A DNA stretch of 64,000 bases from Nocardia tenerifensis NBRC 101015. Its GTDB lineage: Bacteria > Actinomycetota > Actinomycetes > Mycobacteriales > Mycobacteriaceae. The translations under genes were made by a program, and so were the position numbers. Under the pieces are notes generated by a model that was not told the DNA's origin, did not search any database, and saw only the letters and a list, made by a program, of their open reading frames with translations. Shown here one piece after another: positions 26,689-36,252 of the stretch. The DNA lies in the NCBI RefSeq assembly GCF_000308715.1, contig NZ_BAGH01000615.1, forward strand, positions 62,001 to 126,000, read 5' to 3'. How positions within the stretch are numbered: the first letter of the stretch is position 1; every line of letters starts with the position of its first letter.

Positions 26689-29303
26689 CTCGGATCCTTC
26701 TGGTCGTGCACGGCCACGGTGCCGTTGTCACCGTCGACGGTGATCTGCTGACCGTCGTGCAGGCGCTCGGTGGCCGCGCCGGTGCCGAGGACGGCGGGGA
26801 TGTGGAACTCGCGGGCGACGATCGAGCTGTGGCTCAACGCGCCACCGACATCGGTGACGATCGCCGAAGCGAGGGCGAACAGCGGCGTCCACGCCGGGGT
26901 GGTCATCGGCGCCACCAGCACGTCGCCCGGCCGCATGCGGTCGAACTCGCTCGGGCCGTGGATGATCCGAGCGGGGCCGGTCACCTGCCCCGGGCTGCCG
27001 GGCGTGCCCGCGATGACGGCGGTGGGGTCGTCCGGGCGGTGGCGTCCGCCCTCCTTGCTGAAGTCGATGCCGAGCACCTTCGCCTTCTCGGGCAGCATGT
27101 GCGGTGGCTTCATCGCCCGCTGGGCCTGCCACTCGGCGCGGCGTCGAGCGACCGAGGCACGCGAATCCACCGGCGGCGCTTCGGCATCCAGTGCCGCTGC
27201 GGCAGCCTCCAGCTCCGGCAGGCGCAACCAGTACACATCGCCGGCGTCGGCGATGACCTCGGCGGCGGTCAACCGGCGACCCAACTCGCCGAACAGTTGT
27301 CGAACCGCCGGCCAGCCGAGACCGACGTCGGCCAGGGCGTTCTCCCGCAGCGGAGCCGCCGACTGCGCCCAGCCCATGAGCCGTAGCGCGAGCGAACGCC
27401 GGAGACCGCGGCGCTTGCTTCGCAAGACGCGGACCGCCTCGGCACGGTTGTCGGCCGCGACGCGTTGGCGCACATGGGGATCCGCGGCCTCGTCGGTGAG
27501 GAAGTAGAGCAGCGTCTGGAGCAGGGTCGCGGGATGCTCCGCCGGAAGGGGTTTGGCGAAGTCGAGGTCGTAGACCATGTCGCCGTAGGTCTGGAGGTGC
27601 GCGCGGAACCGTGCGCGGAATTGTTCCCAGACTTGGTCTTCGGGGTGATCCTCGGTGAGGACGTCGGCGCGGCGGGCGGGCGGAAGTTCGGTCAAGCGCT
27701 CGGCTAGTCCGGGCTGGGAGCGCGCCCACCGCGCCAGGTCGTACAGCGCTTGCTCGGCCTGGATCGGTTTGCTCGGATAGCCGAGCAGGAATGCCGTGGC
27801 CGGGGGATCGTCGCCGCGGCGCACGAGGTTGTAGGCCTTGGTGAACAGTGCTTCGCTCATGTAGGCGGCGGGCAGCGCGCCGCCCTGAATCGCCAGATAG
27901 TAATCGGCCGCCGCGTCGACGATCTCGCGCGCACCGGCGAGTAGACGCCCGGCGGCGACGGTGGCGGGATCGATGGTCTGCCAGTGATCGGCGGCGGCGC
28001 GGTAGCTTTCGTGCGCCGAGCGCCACCGCTGCGGGGCGGTGCGCAGATGGCGGGGCAGTGTGCGGGCGAGGAATCGGGGCTGCGCCAACGCCATTCGCAG
28101 CGCGAGCAGGCCGGTGTAGTTGGTGTTGTAGTAGCCGTAGCCGTTGATGACCGCCATCGGGTCGTCGAAGTAGGGCAGGTGAATCTCGTGGTAGTGCGCG
28201 CTGGTCGCGCGCTCCCACGCCGGAATCGCGAGCGTCGCGAACAGCGGCGACAACGGTTCGGGCAGTAGCTCCATCACGCTGCCCCGCACGTATTTTCCAC
28301 GGGGGTCCGGCAATTCCCACCGCGGCTGCGGCTGCGGCTCCGGGAGGGCGGTGATGGGACGGGCTTGCACGATGAAGAACCGGTGGTCGCGCAGCGCCCA
28401 TTCGATGTCCATCGGCCCGCCGTAGTGGTCCTCGATGCGGGTCGCGAGGCGGGCGAGTTCGGTGGCCTCCGCGGGGCGCAGCACCGGTTCGAGGCGGCGG
28501 TTTTCCGGGACCGGCTCCTCTCGGGTGCCGGTCGCGGTCCGCACCGTCATGGTCTTCTTGTCGCTGATGTCCTGCCGCAGCACCGCGCCGTCGGACTTGC
28601 CCACCACCACCGTGTCCGGGGTGACCTGACCGCTGACGATCGCCTCGCCCAGCCCCCACGCGGCATTGATCAGCACGCGGTCCCGCGCGCCGGTCACCGG
28701 GTCGGCGGTGAACGCGACACCGGCCGCGTCGGCGAAGACGAGCTCCTGCACGACGACCGCCAAGGCCACTTCTTCGGACGAGACCTGGTGGCGCGCACGG
28801 TATCCGATGGCCCGATCGGTCCACAGCGATGCCCAGCAGCGCCGCACGGCGTCGAGCACCTCGGGCAAACCGTGAATGTTGAGGTAGGTCTCCTGCTGAC
28901 CGGCGAAGGACATGCCGGGCAGATCCTCGGCCGTCGCCGAGGACCGGACCGCGACCTCCACCCCGCCCAGCCGCTCGTACGCGGCGGCGATCTGTCGCGC
29001 GATATCTTCCGGAACAGGCTGGGCGGCAAAGAGTTCGGTGATCGCGTCGGCGGCGGCCGACCACGTCTCGGGGCGGTCGGCCACCGCGTCGGCGGCCAGT
29101 GCGACGATCCGGTCGTGCAAGCCGTCGGCCGCGACGAAGCGTCGGTAGGCGGCGGTGGTCACGTGGAAGCCGGGCGGTACCGGCAATTCGGCCGCGGCCA
29201 GCCGGGCCAGGGAACTGCCCTTGCCGCCGGCGACCTCGAGTGTCGCGGCCGGATCGGCGAGGGGGAGGGTGTAGGAATCGGTTTGGGAGGCAACGGTACT
29301 CAT
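26685..29303 (-). CDS. PEP-synthase-family phosphotransferase, rifampin-phosphotransferase-like
   Basis: 872 aa from ATG 29303 (overlaps the TetR stop, ATGA). Domain order: ATP-grasp PEP/pyruvate-binding domain (GGKGSSLARL, VRSSATAEDLPGMSFAGQQ), a central ~400-aa substrate domain (VMELLPEPLSPLF), and a C-terminal swivelling phosphohistidine domain (GDVLVAPMTTPAWTP, TDVGGALSHSSIVARE with the His). Length and order fit rifampin phosphotransferases (about 870 aa), which use ATP to phosphorylate rifamycins at a hydroxyl. The central domain decides the substrate and cannot be settled by reading, so resistance function is only a possibility. Confidence 0.75.
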   Translation of the reverse strand: MSTVASQTDSYTLPLADPAATLEVAGGKGSSLARLAAAELPVPPGFHVTTAAYRRFVAADGLHDRIVALAADAVADRPETWSAAADAITELFAAQPVPEDIARQIAAAYERLGGVEVAVRSSATAEDLPGMSFAGQQETYLNIHGLPEVLDAVRRCWASLWTDRAIGYRARHQVSSEEVALAVVVQELVFADAAGVAFTADPVTGARDRVLINAAWGLGEAIVSGQVTPDTVVVGKSDGAVLRQDISDKKTMTVRTATGTREEPVPENRRLEPVLRPAEATELARLATRIEDHYGGPMDIEWALRDHRFFIVQARPITALPEPQPQPRWELPDPRGKYVRGSVMELLPEPLSPLFATLAIPAWERATSAHYHEIHLPYFDDPMAVINGYGYYNTNYTGLLALRMALAQPRFLARTLPRHLRTAPQRWRSAHESYRAAADHWQTIDPATVAAGRLLAGAREIVDAAADYYLAIQGGALPAAYMSEALFTKAYNLVRRGDDPPATAFLLGYPSKPIQAEQALYDLARWARSQPGLAERLTELPPARRADVLTEDHPEDQVWEQFRARFRAHLQTYGDMVYDLDFAKPLPAEHPATLLQTLLYFLTDEAADPHVRQRVAADNRAEAVRVLRSKRRGLRRSLALRLMGWAQSAAPLRENALADVGLGWPAVRQLFGELGRRLTAAEVIADAGDVYWLRLPELEAAAAALDAEAPPVDSRASVARRRAEWQAQRAMKPPHMLPEKAKVLGIDFSKEGGRHRPDDPTAVIAGTPGSPGQVTGPARIIHGPSEFDRMRPGDVLVAPMTTPAWTPLFALASAIVTDVGGALSHSSIVAREFHIPAVLGTGAATERLHDGQQITVDGDNGTVAVHDQKDPR

Positions 29304-29986
29304 CGACCCTCTGTTTCGGTGCGTTCGGCGAAGTCGGTCTGTGCCGCGGCCAGTGTGTCGAGCATGACGGATTTTCCGGCCTCGAGATCGGCGCCGGAAC
29401 TCGGCGTCAATCCGAGCTCCAGTAGCTCCGCCAGGGCGTCGATCACCTGCTCGGTCGACGGGGTCGGCGGTGTGGCGCCGGCATGTGGGAAGGTTTGTCG
29501 CAGTGCGGGTGTCAAGGCGTCGAGCACGAAAGCCACTGCTCGGGTGTCGACTGCGGCTCTGACCGCTCCTACCCGTTGCATCGCGTCCAGAAACGGCTGG
29601 GTGCCGACGGTTTCCAGGCTCTCGAACACGTTGCGGGGCCGACGCAGATACTTGCCGAAGATCTCCTTGTCGCGGGCGACGATCGCCGCCGCGAGCGGCA
29701 ACTGTTGCAGTGCCCCGGCCATCGCGCGGTAGACGCTGGCCACGCTGCCGCCCTGCGGGTCGGCCAGCAGACACTCACGCCACCGCGCCGAGTACCGCTC
29801 CAGCTCCCGCCGTACGACGGCCTCGACCAGCTCGTCCTTCGACTTGAACCGCAGATAGACCAGGCCCCGGTGCAGCGCCACCCTCTCGGCCACCTCACCC
29901 ATGGTGAGTTTGTCGTACCCCGATCGCAGCAACAGCGCCGCCGCCGTATCGAGGATCCCCTGCGTGCGTTCCAGCTCGTCTACCAC
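29300..29986 (-). CDS. TetR-family transcriptional regulator
   Basis: 228 aa, GTG start. HTH: ILDTAAALLLRSGYDKLTM, VAERVALHRGLVYLRFKSKDELV. A helical C-terminal ligand-binding part follows. First gene of an overlapping three-gene operon with the PEP-synthase-like enzyme and an esterase (4-nt overlaps at both joints), so it probably represses its own operon in response to that enzyme's substrate. Confidence 0.85.
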   Translation of the reverse strand: MVDELERTQGILDTAAALLLRSGYDKLTMGEVAERVALHRGLVYLRFKSKDELVEAVVRRELERYSARWRECLLADPQGGSVASVYRAMAGALQQLPLAAAIVARDKEIFGKYLRRPRNVFESLETVGTQPFLDAMQRVGAVRAAVDTRAVAFVLDALTPALRQTFPHAGATPPTPSTEQVIDALAELLELGLTPSSGADLEAGKSVMLDTLAAAQTDFAERTETEGR

Positions 29987-30001
29987 TGCCTTGACTCTCT
30001 G

Positions 30002-30012
30002 ACAAAGTTTGT
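30002..30012. promoter_or_regulatory. small palindrome upstream of the TetR operon
   Basis: ACAAAGTTTGT (5-bp arms, 1-nt centre), flanked by CTGACAAA and CTGTCAAA direct repeats, 16-40 nt upstream of the TetR start. Candidate operator. Confidence 0.4.
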
Positions 30013-30515
30013 GAATCTGTCAAACGCGAGCGTAGACGCTTAGCGCGCCGGCGTCAACGGAGCGGTGGTACGGCCAGAAGGAATGCGCCCGAGGCGAACT
30101 CCGGGCGTTCCGAAAGCCGCCAGGAAGTCGGCGATCAAAGCGGGCCTCGACGAACCCGCATCCAGAGAGGTTGTACCCGCCCTTCTCTCCGGTCTGCCGG
30201 GCGAATAGACTCGATGTGACGTGGACCCGTGTTGATGCGGGATCCACCCTCCTGACAGCGATGCCGGCCCCGGCCCCCGGTCGGATCGTTGTTTCCTCGA
30301 GTTCGGCGGCATGGCAGATGCTCGAACCGCGCGATGGGAATCCGGTTGCGGACACCGCGTACTCGGGTGCGGGCCGCACACGCCGAACGTGTTCGGTGGG
30401 CGGTGATGGTCATGATCTCGATCGAGTTCGAATGGATGTGTACTGAACGATTGCGTGGCCGGTCCGCGGCGGTGGGTTGTGGCGGTCGGCTAGTCGCCGG
30501 CGCGGCAGGTCCGCG
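30013..30515. other. ~500 bp divergent spacer without a supported gene
   Basis: It separates the TetR operon (minus) from the GAF-ANTAR gene (plus). Short frames on both strands lack ribosome binding sites and domains. It presumably holds the promoters for both directions. Confidence 0.5.
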
Positions 30516-31295
30516 ATGAGCGAAACCGACGCTCTCACAGCGCGATTCATGGCGGCGGTGCGTCAGGAGGTAGCCGCCGTGCCGCGCGGGGCGAACCAGG
30601 TGTGCGCGCTGTGTACGCAGTTGCTGCCGGTGGACCGGGCGGCCGTGATGGCGTGCACCGGCGAGCAGGTCTGGGAGATGCTGGGCGCCTCGGACGACAT
30701 CGCGGCCGGCTTCGCGCAGGTGCAGGTCGTCGCGTGCGAGGGACCGGGTCCGCAGGCATATCTGACCGACGCGCCGGTGCTGGTGCCCGATCTCGGCGCC
30801 GCGCTGGCGGCAGGGCGGTGGCCGCTGCTGGCGGCGGCCGGATCCGGCGAGCGCAGCGGTGCGGTGTTCTCCTTCCCGCTGCGCCGGGGGGCGATCCGCG
30901 TCGGCACCCTGGACTTTTACACCACCGCGCCCACGGCGCTGGACGCGCACGGGTTCGCCGCGGCGGTGCACGTGGCCGACCTGGTCACGGTGCTGCTGCT
31001 GACGTCGGTGCGCGAGGACTCGCCGGAATCGGCCACGGGCGTGGAGACGTACGAGAGCAACGGCCGCGGGCTGGGTCCTTGGTGGACGGTCGCCGAATCC
31101 ACCCGCGAGATCCATCAGGCCACCGGTATGGTGGCCGCGCAACTCCAGGTCGATCTCGCCACCGCGCACGCCCAGTTGGTCGCGCGTGCGCTCAGCGCGG
31201 GGCAGCCGATCGCGAAGTTCGCCGCCGATATCGTCACGCGCCGAATCCGCTTCGCGCCGAACGAATCCGGTGATCGAGATTGGCTGGGGTCCTGA
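30516..31295 (+). CDS. GAF-ANTAR domain regulator
   Basis: 259 aa from ATG 30516. Residues ~20-165 form a GAF-like sensor domain (CTQLLPVDRAAVMA, VQVVACEGPGPQAYLTDAPVLVPDL, SGAVFSFPLRRGAIRVGTLDFY). The C-terminal ~60 residues are an ANTAR three-helix RNA-binding domain (EIHQATGMVAAQLQVDLATAHAQLVARAL). Such proteins act as antiterminators on hairpins in nascent RNA. It is followed 26 nt later by a second, frameshifted GAF-ANTAR gene, and then by PucR. Confidence 0.85.
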   Translation: MSETDALTARFMAAVRQEVAAVPRGANQVCALCTQLLPVDRAAVMACTGEQVWEMLGASDDIAAGFAQVQVVACEGPGPQAYLTDAPVLVPDLGAALAAGRWPLLAAAGSGERSGAVFSFPLRRGAIRVGTLDFYTTAPTALDAHGFAAAVHVADLVTVLLLTSVREDSPESATGVETYESNGRGLGPWWTVAESTREIHQATGMVAAQLQVDLATAHAQLVARALSAGQPIAKFAADIVTRRIRFAPNESGDRDWLGS

Positions 31296-31321
31296 CGATC
31301 GAGGATATGGAGCGTGTGCCG

Positions 31322-32091
31322 ATGAAGAGCCGGGAACAGGTACTGATCGCGGCTTCGTCCGGATGGCGGATTCGCTGGTCGCCGACTACGACCCGGTGGA
31401 GTTGGCCCAGGAACTGGTCGAGGTCGTGGTGGAGGTGCTGCCGGTCGGCGCCGCCGGGGTGATGCTGGCCGATCACGCCGGCCGACTGCAGGTGCTGGCC
31501 TCGACCAGCGAGGAGACCCGGCTGCTGGAGCTGTTCCAGATCCAGTCGGCGGCCGGGCCGTGCTTGGCCGCCTACGCCGAAGGTCATCAGGTGCTGGTGC
31601 CCGATCTCGACGAGCAGCGCCGTCGCTGGCCCAACTTCACCGACCGCGCCCGCGCCGAGGGCTGGACCTCGGTGTACGCGCTGCCGATGCGGCTACGTCA
31701 GGAGCGCATCGGCGCGCTCAACCTGTTCGCCGCCGCGGGCCCCGACCGGCTCTCGGCCACCGACACCGCTGTGGCCCAGGCGCTGGCCGACGCGACGACG
31801 ATCGGCATCCTGCACGCCCGCGTCCTGGCGGACTCGGTGTCGGTGGCCGCGCAACTGCAGGGCGCGCTGAACAGCCGGACGGTCATAGAACAGGCCAAGG
31901 GGGTGCTCGCCGAACGCGGCGGTCTCGAGATGGACTCCGCGTTCGAGTTCCTGCGCGCCTATGCCCGCGCGCACACCATCCGCATGCTCGACCTGGCCCG
32001 TGCCGTGATCGACGGGACCGCCGACACCGCCGCCATCCTGGCCGACCACGACCGGACGGTGCCCAAACGACGGGATTACGAGAACAACTGA
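31322..32091 (+). pseudogene. GAF-ANTAR regulator with a 1-nt frameshift near the N-terminus
   Basis: The natural start is ATG 31322, with GGAG upstream, giving MKSREQVLIAA. The family continues as FVRMADSLVADYDPVEL, but that part is in the +1-shifted frame from base 31354. One base is missing between 31351 and 31354. The rest is a complete GAF domain (VEVLPVGAAGVMLADHAGRLQVLAS split over the strand, ELFQIQSAAGPCLAAY, YALPMRLRQERIGALNLF) and ANTAR domain (ALNSRTVIEQAKGVLAERGG, AFEFLRAYAR). An in-frame ATG at 31363 could still give a near-full protein, although no ribosome site precedes it. It could also be a sequencing error. Confidence 0.7.
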
Positions 32092-32174
32092 GCCGCAACC
32101 TGCGATGGGCATTGCCCGAGCCGGTTCGTGCCGTATCCGGCTACGTCGCAGCGTATTTCGGCTACCGTGAAACG

Positions 32175-33665
32175 GTGCGATTGCGTTCCCTGCTCACCAT
32201 CGCCGAACTGGGCTTCGAGCTCCTGTGCGGCGCGGAGAACCAGGATCGCTTCGTGCGCTGGGTGATCACCACGGACCTGCTCGATCCCGGTCGCTACCTG
32301 TCCGGGGGAGAGCTGGTGCTCACGGGGTTGCATTGGCGGCACGGCGCCGCCGACAGCGAGGCGTTCGTGTCGGCGCTGGCCGGCGCGGGGGTGGCGGGAG
32401 TGGTTGCGGGCCAGGCTCGTTACGGGGGAGTGCCGCAGGACGTCGTCGAGGCCTGCCGACGCCATCGCATGCCGCTGTTCACCGTGCCTGTCAACGTGAG
32501 TTTCTCGGTGGTGACCGAGCACATCAATCGCGGGTTCGCCATCGGCCGCGCCGCGGACCTGAGCGCGGCGCTGCATCGGAACCGCGAACTGGTGGCCGAC
32601 GGCGGACTCGGCTCGGTGCTGGCCTTGCTCGAGCGCGACTTCGGCCTGCGCTGCTGGGTGATGACGTCGACCGGTCGGCTCGTGGCCGGCTCGGGAACGC
32701 CGCCCGCCGCCGCGCTCGACACCTTTCTTCGCGCCAGGAACCTGCCCGTGGTCCTGCGTGATGCCGTGCCGTACACCGTGTTCGCGGTCGACGGGCCTCG
32801 TTTCGCCCGGGCGGCGGATTGGCTGCTGATCTTCGAGGGCGATCGCGCCGAGTGGCCGGAGGAGCGGCGCGCTATCGTCGCCGATCTGGCCGCCGTCGTG
32901 TCGCTGGAACGGGCCCGTCCGGACGATGAGCGGCGGGTCGAGGTACGGCTCGCGCGGGAACTCGTCGAGCAGATCGCTGGCGGAGCACGCGGATCGGAAA
33001 CCGCTGTGCGGCTTGATCTGACCGGCCTCGGAACCGCCGATTCCTACCTCGCGGTGGCAGCGACCATCGACTTGGACGCGTTGCGCCCGAGGGAATTACG
33101 CGGTCTACTACGCGAGATCCTGCACGGCACACCATGTGCGGTCGGATCGGTGGATAGCGAAGCGATCGCCCTGCTACCCGCCGACGCCGACCCCGTCGGC
33201 AACATTCGGCGCACCGTCGCGACACTGACACCCGGTCTGCACGGTAGCCGACTAGCAGTCGGTGTCAGTGCCGCCGTCGAGCAAGCGGACCTGCGGATCG
33301 CGGTCGAGCAAGCCCGCGTCGCGTGTCGATCAGCCGTGACCGGGCCGAACAGCGTTGTCGCCCATGAGGATTTGACCGCCCGAACGCTCCTGCTGGCCAG
33401 CGTGCCCGACGACGTACGCCTGCTCTTCCAGGTCCGCCTGCTGCACCCGCTGCGCGCCTACGACCGATTGAACCGCACCGACCTCGTGCACACCCTCGAG
33501 AAATTCCTCGAGGTGTCCGGCGCCTGGACCCGATGCGCCGAACTGCTGCATATCCACGTCGGCACCCTGCGCAACCGCATCCAGCGCATCGAGGAACTGA
33601 CCGGCCGTGACCTCTCCCGCCTCGAGGACCGCGCCAACTTCGTCCTCGCCCTCGCGCTGAGATAG
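32175..33665 (+). CDS. PucR-family purine-catabolism regulator
   Basis: 496 aa from GTG 32175. The frame is open upstream but overlaps the ANTAR gene in another frame. Residues 1-~125 form the PucR N-terminal domain (RLRSLLTIAELGFELLCG, DLLDPGRYLSGGELVLTGL). The middle is GGDEF/GAF-like. The C-terminal PucR helix-turn-helix reads LVHTLEKFLEVSGAWTRCAE, LHIHVGTLRNRIQRIEELTG. PucR proteins sense purine-degradation intermediates and control xanthine dehydrogenase genes. Its location beside two molybdenum hydroxylase loci fits this. Confidence 0.9.
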   Translation: MRLRSLLTIAELGFELLCGAENQDRFVRWVITTDLLDPGRYLSGGELVLTGLHWRHGAADSEAFVSALAGAGVAGVVAGQARYGGVPQDVVEACRRHRMPLFTVPVNVSFSVVTEHINRGFAIGRAADLSAALHRNRELVADGGLGSVLALLERDFGLRCWVMTSTGRLVAGSGTPPAAALDTFLRARNLPVVLRDAVPYTVFAVDGPRFARAADWLLIFEGDRAEWPEERRAIVADLAAVVSLERARPDDERRVEVRLARELVEQIAGGARGSETAVRLDLTGLGTADSYLAVAATIDLDALRPRELRGLLREILHGTPCAVGSVDSEAIALLPADADPVGNIRRTVATLTPGLHGSRLAVGVSAAVEQADLRIAVEQARVACRSAVTGPNSVVAHEDLTARTLLLASVPDDVRLLFQVRLLHPLRAYDRLNRTDLVHTLEKFLEVSGAWTRCAELLHIHVGTLRNRIQRIEELTGRDLSRLEDRANFVLALALR

Positions 33666-33702
33666 GCGGCGGCGAAAGACAACTCGCCGCCGCCCACACC
33701 CC

Positions 33703-36012
33703 TCAGCCCAAATTCAGCGCAATGTCTTCAGGGCGCACGGGAATTCGTGGCAGATCCAGTCCGGTGGCATTGCGCAACGCGTTCACGATGGCGGGAGTGG
33801 ACGACAGCGTGGGCGGCTCGCCCACACCGTTGAGTCCATACGGTGAGTCCGGATGCGCGAACTCGAACAGCGAGATCGGCATCGGCGGCACGTCGGCGAT
33901 GGTCGGGATCAGGTAGTCGGTGAACGACGGATTGCGCACCCGCCCTTCACGATCCACCAGAATCTCCTCCATCAGCGCCAACCCGAGGCCCTGTGCGCTG
34001 CCGCCCTCGATCTGCCCCTCGACGGCCAGCGGATTCATCGCCTTGCCCACATCCTGGGCCACGGCCAGCTCGACGACGCGCACCAGCCCGAGCTCGACGT
34101 CCACGTCCACCACGGCGCGGTGCGCGCAGAACGCGAAGGCGATGTGCGCGTTGCCTTGTCCGCGTTCGGGGTCGATCCCCTCGGTCGGCCGGTGGTGATA
34201 CTCGTAGACGCGCTCGAGGGTGTCCGAGCCGACGATCTCGGCGATCGAGGCCACCGGTTCGCCGTGCACGATATCGACGATGGCGTTGTCCCGAAGCGCG
34301 AGGGCCGCGGCATTGCGACCGGTCGCCGCCTCGGCCCGGCGCAGCAGCTCGCGTGTGAGCTGCCGGCAGGCGCCTTGCACGGCCCCACTCGACATCCAGG
34401 TCATCCTGGACGCCGAGGCGGAGCCCGCGTCGCCGATCCTGGTGTCGGCGGGCAGCACGACCACGCGGGTGACACCGAGTTCGGTGGTCGCGATCTGCGA
34501 CTGCACCGTCGTTATCCCCTGCCCGCACTCCGCCGCGGCCGTGTGGATCGACAACACCGGTTTGCCGGCCGTCACGGAGAGGATCACCCGGGCGGTGGAG
34601 ATATCGTCGACGCCGCCGGAGTACCCGATTGCCTTGACGCCCACCGCATAGCCGATGCCGCGGCGAATGCCTTCGCCATGCGTGGTGTTGCCTACCCCGC
34701 CGGGCAGCGTGCGCACGTCACCGCTCGACTCCGTTTCGGGCAGCGGCCTGTCGCGGAGCGCGTCGAGCAGTTCCCGAACAGGGGCGGGCCCGTCGACCGG
34801 TTGGCCCGTGGGCAAGACGGTTCCCGTGGTCATCGCGTTCTTTCGCCGCAGCTCGAGCGGGTCCATCCCGAGCACGCGGGCGAGCTTGTCCATATTGGAC
34901 TCACAGCCGTACGCCGACTGCACCGCGCCGAAACCACGCATCGCCCCGCACGGCGGATTGTTGCTGTAGACGGCCAATCCGTCGATCTCCGCGTGCTCGA
35001 CCGCGTATGCCCCGGCCACGAAGTACGACGCGTTCGCGATCACGACCGGCGACGTCGAGGTGTAAGCCCCGCCGTCGAGCACCAGCCGTGCCTTGACATA
35101 GACGAGCTTGCCGTCGCGGGTGGCGCCGTGCTCGTAGCGCATCTTCGCGGGATGCCGATGGACGTGCCCGAAGAAGGACTCGTAGCGGTTGTACACCATC
35201 TTCACGGGCTTGCCGAGGCGCAGCGCCAGCATGCAGGCGTGCACGTGCACCGAAAGGTCTTCGCGCCCACCGAAAGCGCCGCCGACCCCCGCCATCGTCA
35301 GCCGGACCTTGTCCGGCGGGAGCGCCAGGCAGGGCGCGATCTGTTCGAGATCCTTGTGCAGCCACTGCGAGGAGACATACAGCTCGACCCCGCCGTCCTC
35401 GGCGGGCACGGCGAGACCCGATTCGGGGCCGAGGAAGGCCTGATCCTGCATGCCGACCTCGTAGTCGCCGGTGACCACGACCTCGGCCAGCGCCCGCGCC
35501 GCGGCCATGTCGCCGTGCCGAATCTTGACGTGGCGCACCAGGTTCGGCCCCTCGTGAATGGAGCGCGTGTGCGGATCGAGGGCACGCTCGGCATCGGTGA
35601 CCGGCTCCATCAGCTCATAGTCGACCCGCACGAGTTCGGCCGCGCGCCGCGCGGTCACGGGGTGGTCGGCGGCCACCAGCGCCACCGGTTCTCCTTGGTA
35701 TCGAACCTCATCGAACGCGAGCACCGGCTGGTCGGCGACCTTCATGCCGTACGTCTTCGCGCCGGGCACGTCCTCGTGGGTGAGGACCGCGTGCACGCCG
35801 TCGACCGCGAGCGCCGCGCGCACATCGATGGACCGGATCCGCGCCGCCGCGTGCGGACTGCGCACCGTGGTGGCCCAGACCATGCCCGCCATCCACAGAT
35901 CCGAGGAGTACGCGAATTCGCCGGTGACCTTGAGCAATCCATCCGGACGCACCGCGCTGTCGCCGACGCCCTTGCCCTCGCTGGTCTGTGCGGGACGCAC
36001 CAGGGTCGTCAT
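33703..36012 (-). CDS. xanthine-dehydrogenase-family molybdopterin-binding subunit, without adjacent partners
   Basis: About 769 aa from ATG 36012. Large subunit of the xanthine oxidase family: N-terminal a/b hammerhead domain (KVTGEFAYSSDLW), MAGVGGAFGGRE (Mo-site glycine loop), CGAMRGFGAVQ, AECGQGITTVQSQIA, and the catalytic Glu in NGVGEPP near the end. It hydroxylates N-heterocycles next to a ring nitrogen. No FAD or 2Fe-2S subunit gene lies next to it, unlike the XdhA/XdhB pair at 47717-51575. It may borrow those subunits. Convergent with pucR and divergent from the LacI gene, with a shared palindrome. Confidence 0.9.
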   Translation of the reverse strand: MTTLVRPAQTSEGKGVGDSAVRPDGLLKVTGEFAYSSDLWMAGMVWATTVRSPHAAARIRSIDVRAALAVDGVHAVLTHEDVPGAKTYGMKVADQPVLAFDEVRYQGEPVALVAADHPVTARRAAELVRVDYELMEPVTDAERALDPHTRSIHEGPNLVRHVKIRHGDMAAARALAEVVVTGDYEVGMQDQAFLGPESGLAVPAEDGGVELYVSSQWLHKDLEQIAPCLALPPDKVRLTMAGVGGAFGGREDLSVHVHACMLALRLGKPVKMVYNRYESFFGHVHRHPAKMRYEHGATRDGKLVYVKARLVLDGGAYTSTSPVVIANASYFVAGAYAVEHAEIDGLAVYSNNPPCGAMRGFGAVQSAYGCESNMDKLARVLGMDPLELRRKNAMTTGTVLPTGQPVDGPAPVRELLDALRDRPLPETESSGDVRTLPGGVGNTTHGEGIRRGIGYAVGVKAIGYSGGVDDISTARVILSVTAGKPVLSIHTAAAECGQGITTVQSQIATTELGVTRVVVLPADTRIGDAGSASASRMTWMSSGAVQGACRQLTRELLRRAEAATGRNAAALALRDNAIVDIVHGEPVASIAEIVGSDTLERVYEYHHRPTEGIDPERGQGNAHIAFAFCAHRAVVDVDVELGLVRVVELAVAQDVGKAMNPLAVEGQIEGGSAQGLGLALMEEILVDREGRVRNPSFTDYLIPTIADVPPMPISLFEFAHPDSPYGLNGVGEPPTLSSTPAIVNALRNATGLDLPRIPVRPEDIALNLG

Positions 36013-36199
36013 CGTGACCACCGGACCCGCGGTGTGCCGGACGGTCGGGATCGGAATGGCGCGCTGCGCATGTGCTGGCTCCTTGGATGTGCGGCGCCTC
36101 GCGGACGCCGGGAACTGACCGAGGTCGCCGGTCCCTTCCCGCCGCGTCGCAGTGTTCACCGGGCCGTCGGCACATCCCCGACCGGATACCTCGGACGAT

Positions 36200-36213
36200 T
36201 CTACACGTGTAGA
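36200..36213. promoter_or_regulatory. probable LacI-type operator
   Basis: Perfect 14-bp palindrome TCTACACGTGTAGA with a central CG, as LacI/GalR operators have. It lies in the divergent spacer between the molybdenum hydroxylase gene and the LacI gene, 40 nt before the LacI start. Confidence 0.6.
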
Positions 36214-36252
36214 CATTGCGCTGCATAGACTTTCACCACGTACGCTGCGCAG

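Noticed and set aside
33853..36228. Very long plus-strand open frame opposite the molybdenum hydroxylase gene
   Set aside because: Antisense shadow of a high-GC gene: Arg/His-rich, no domain. The same holds for the ~790-codon frame opposite xdhB.
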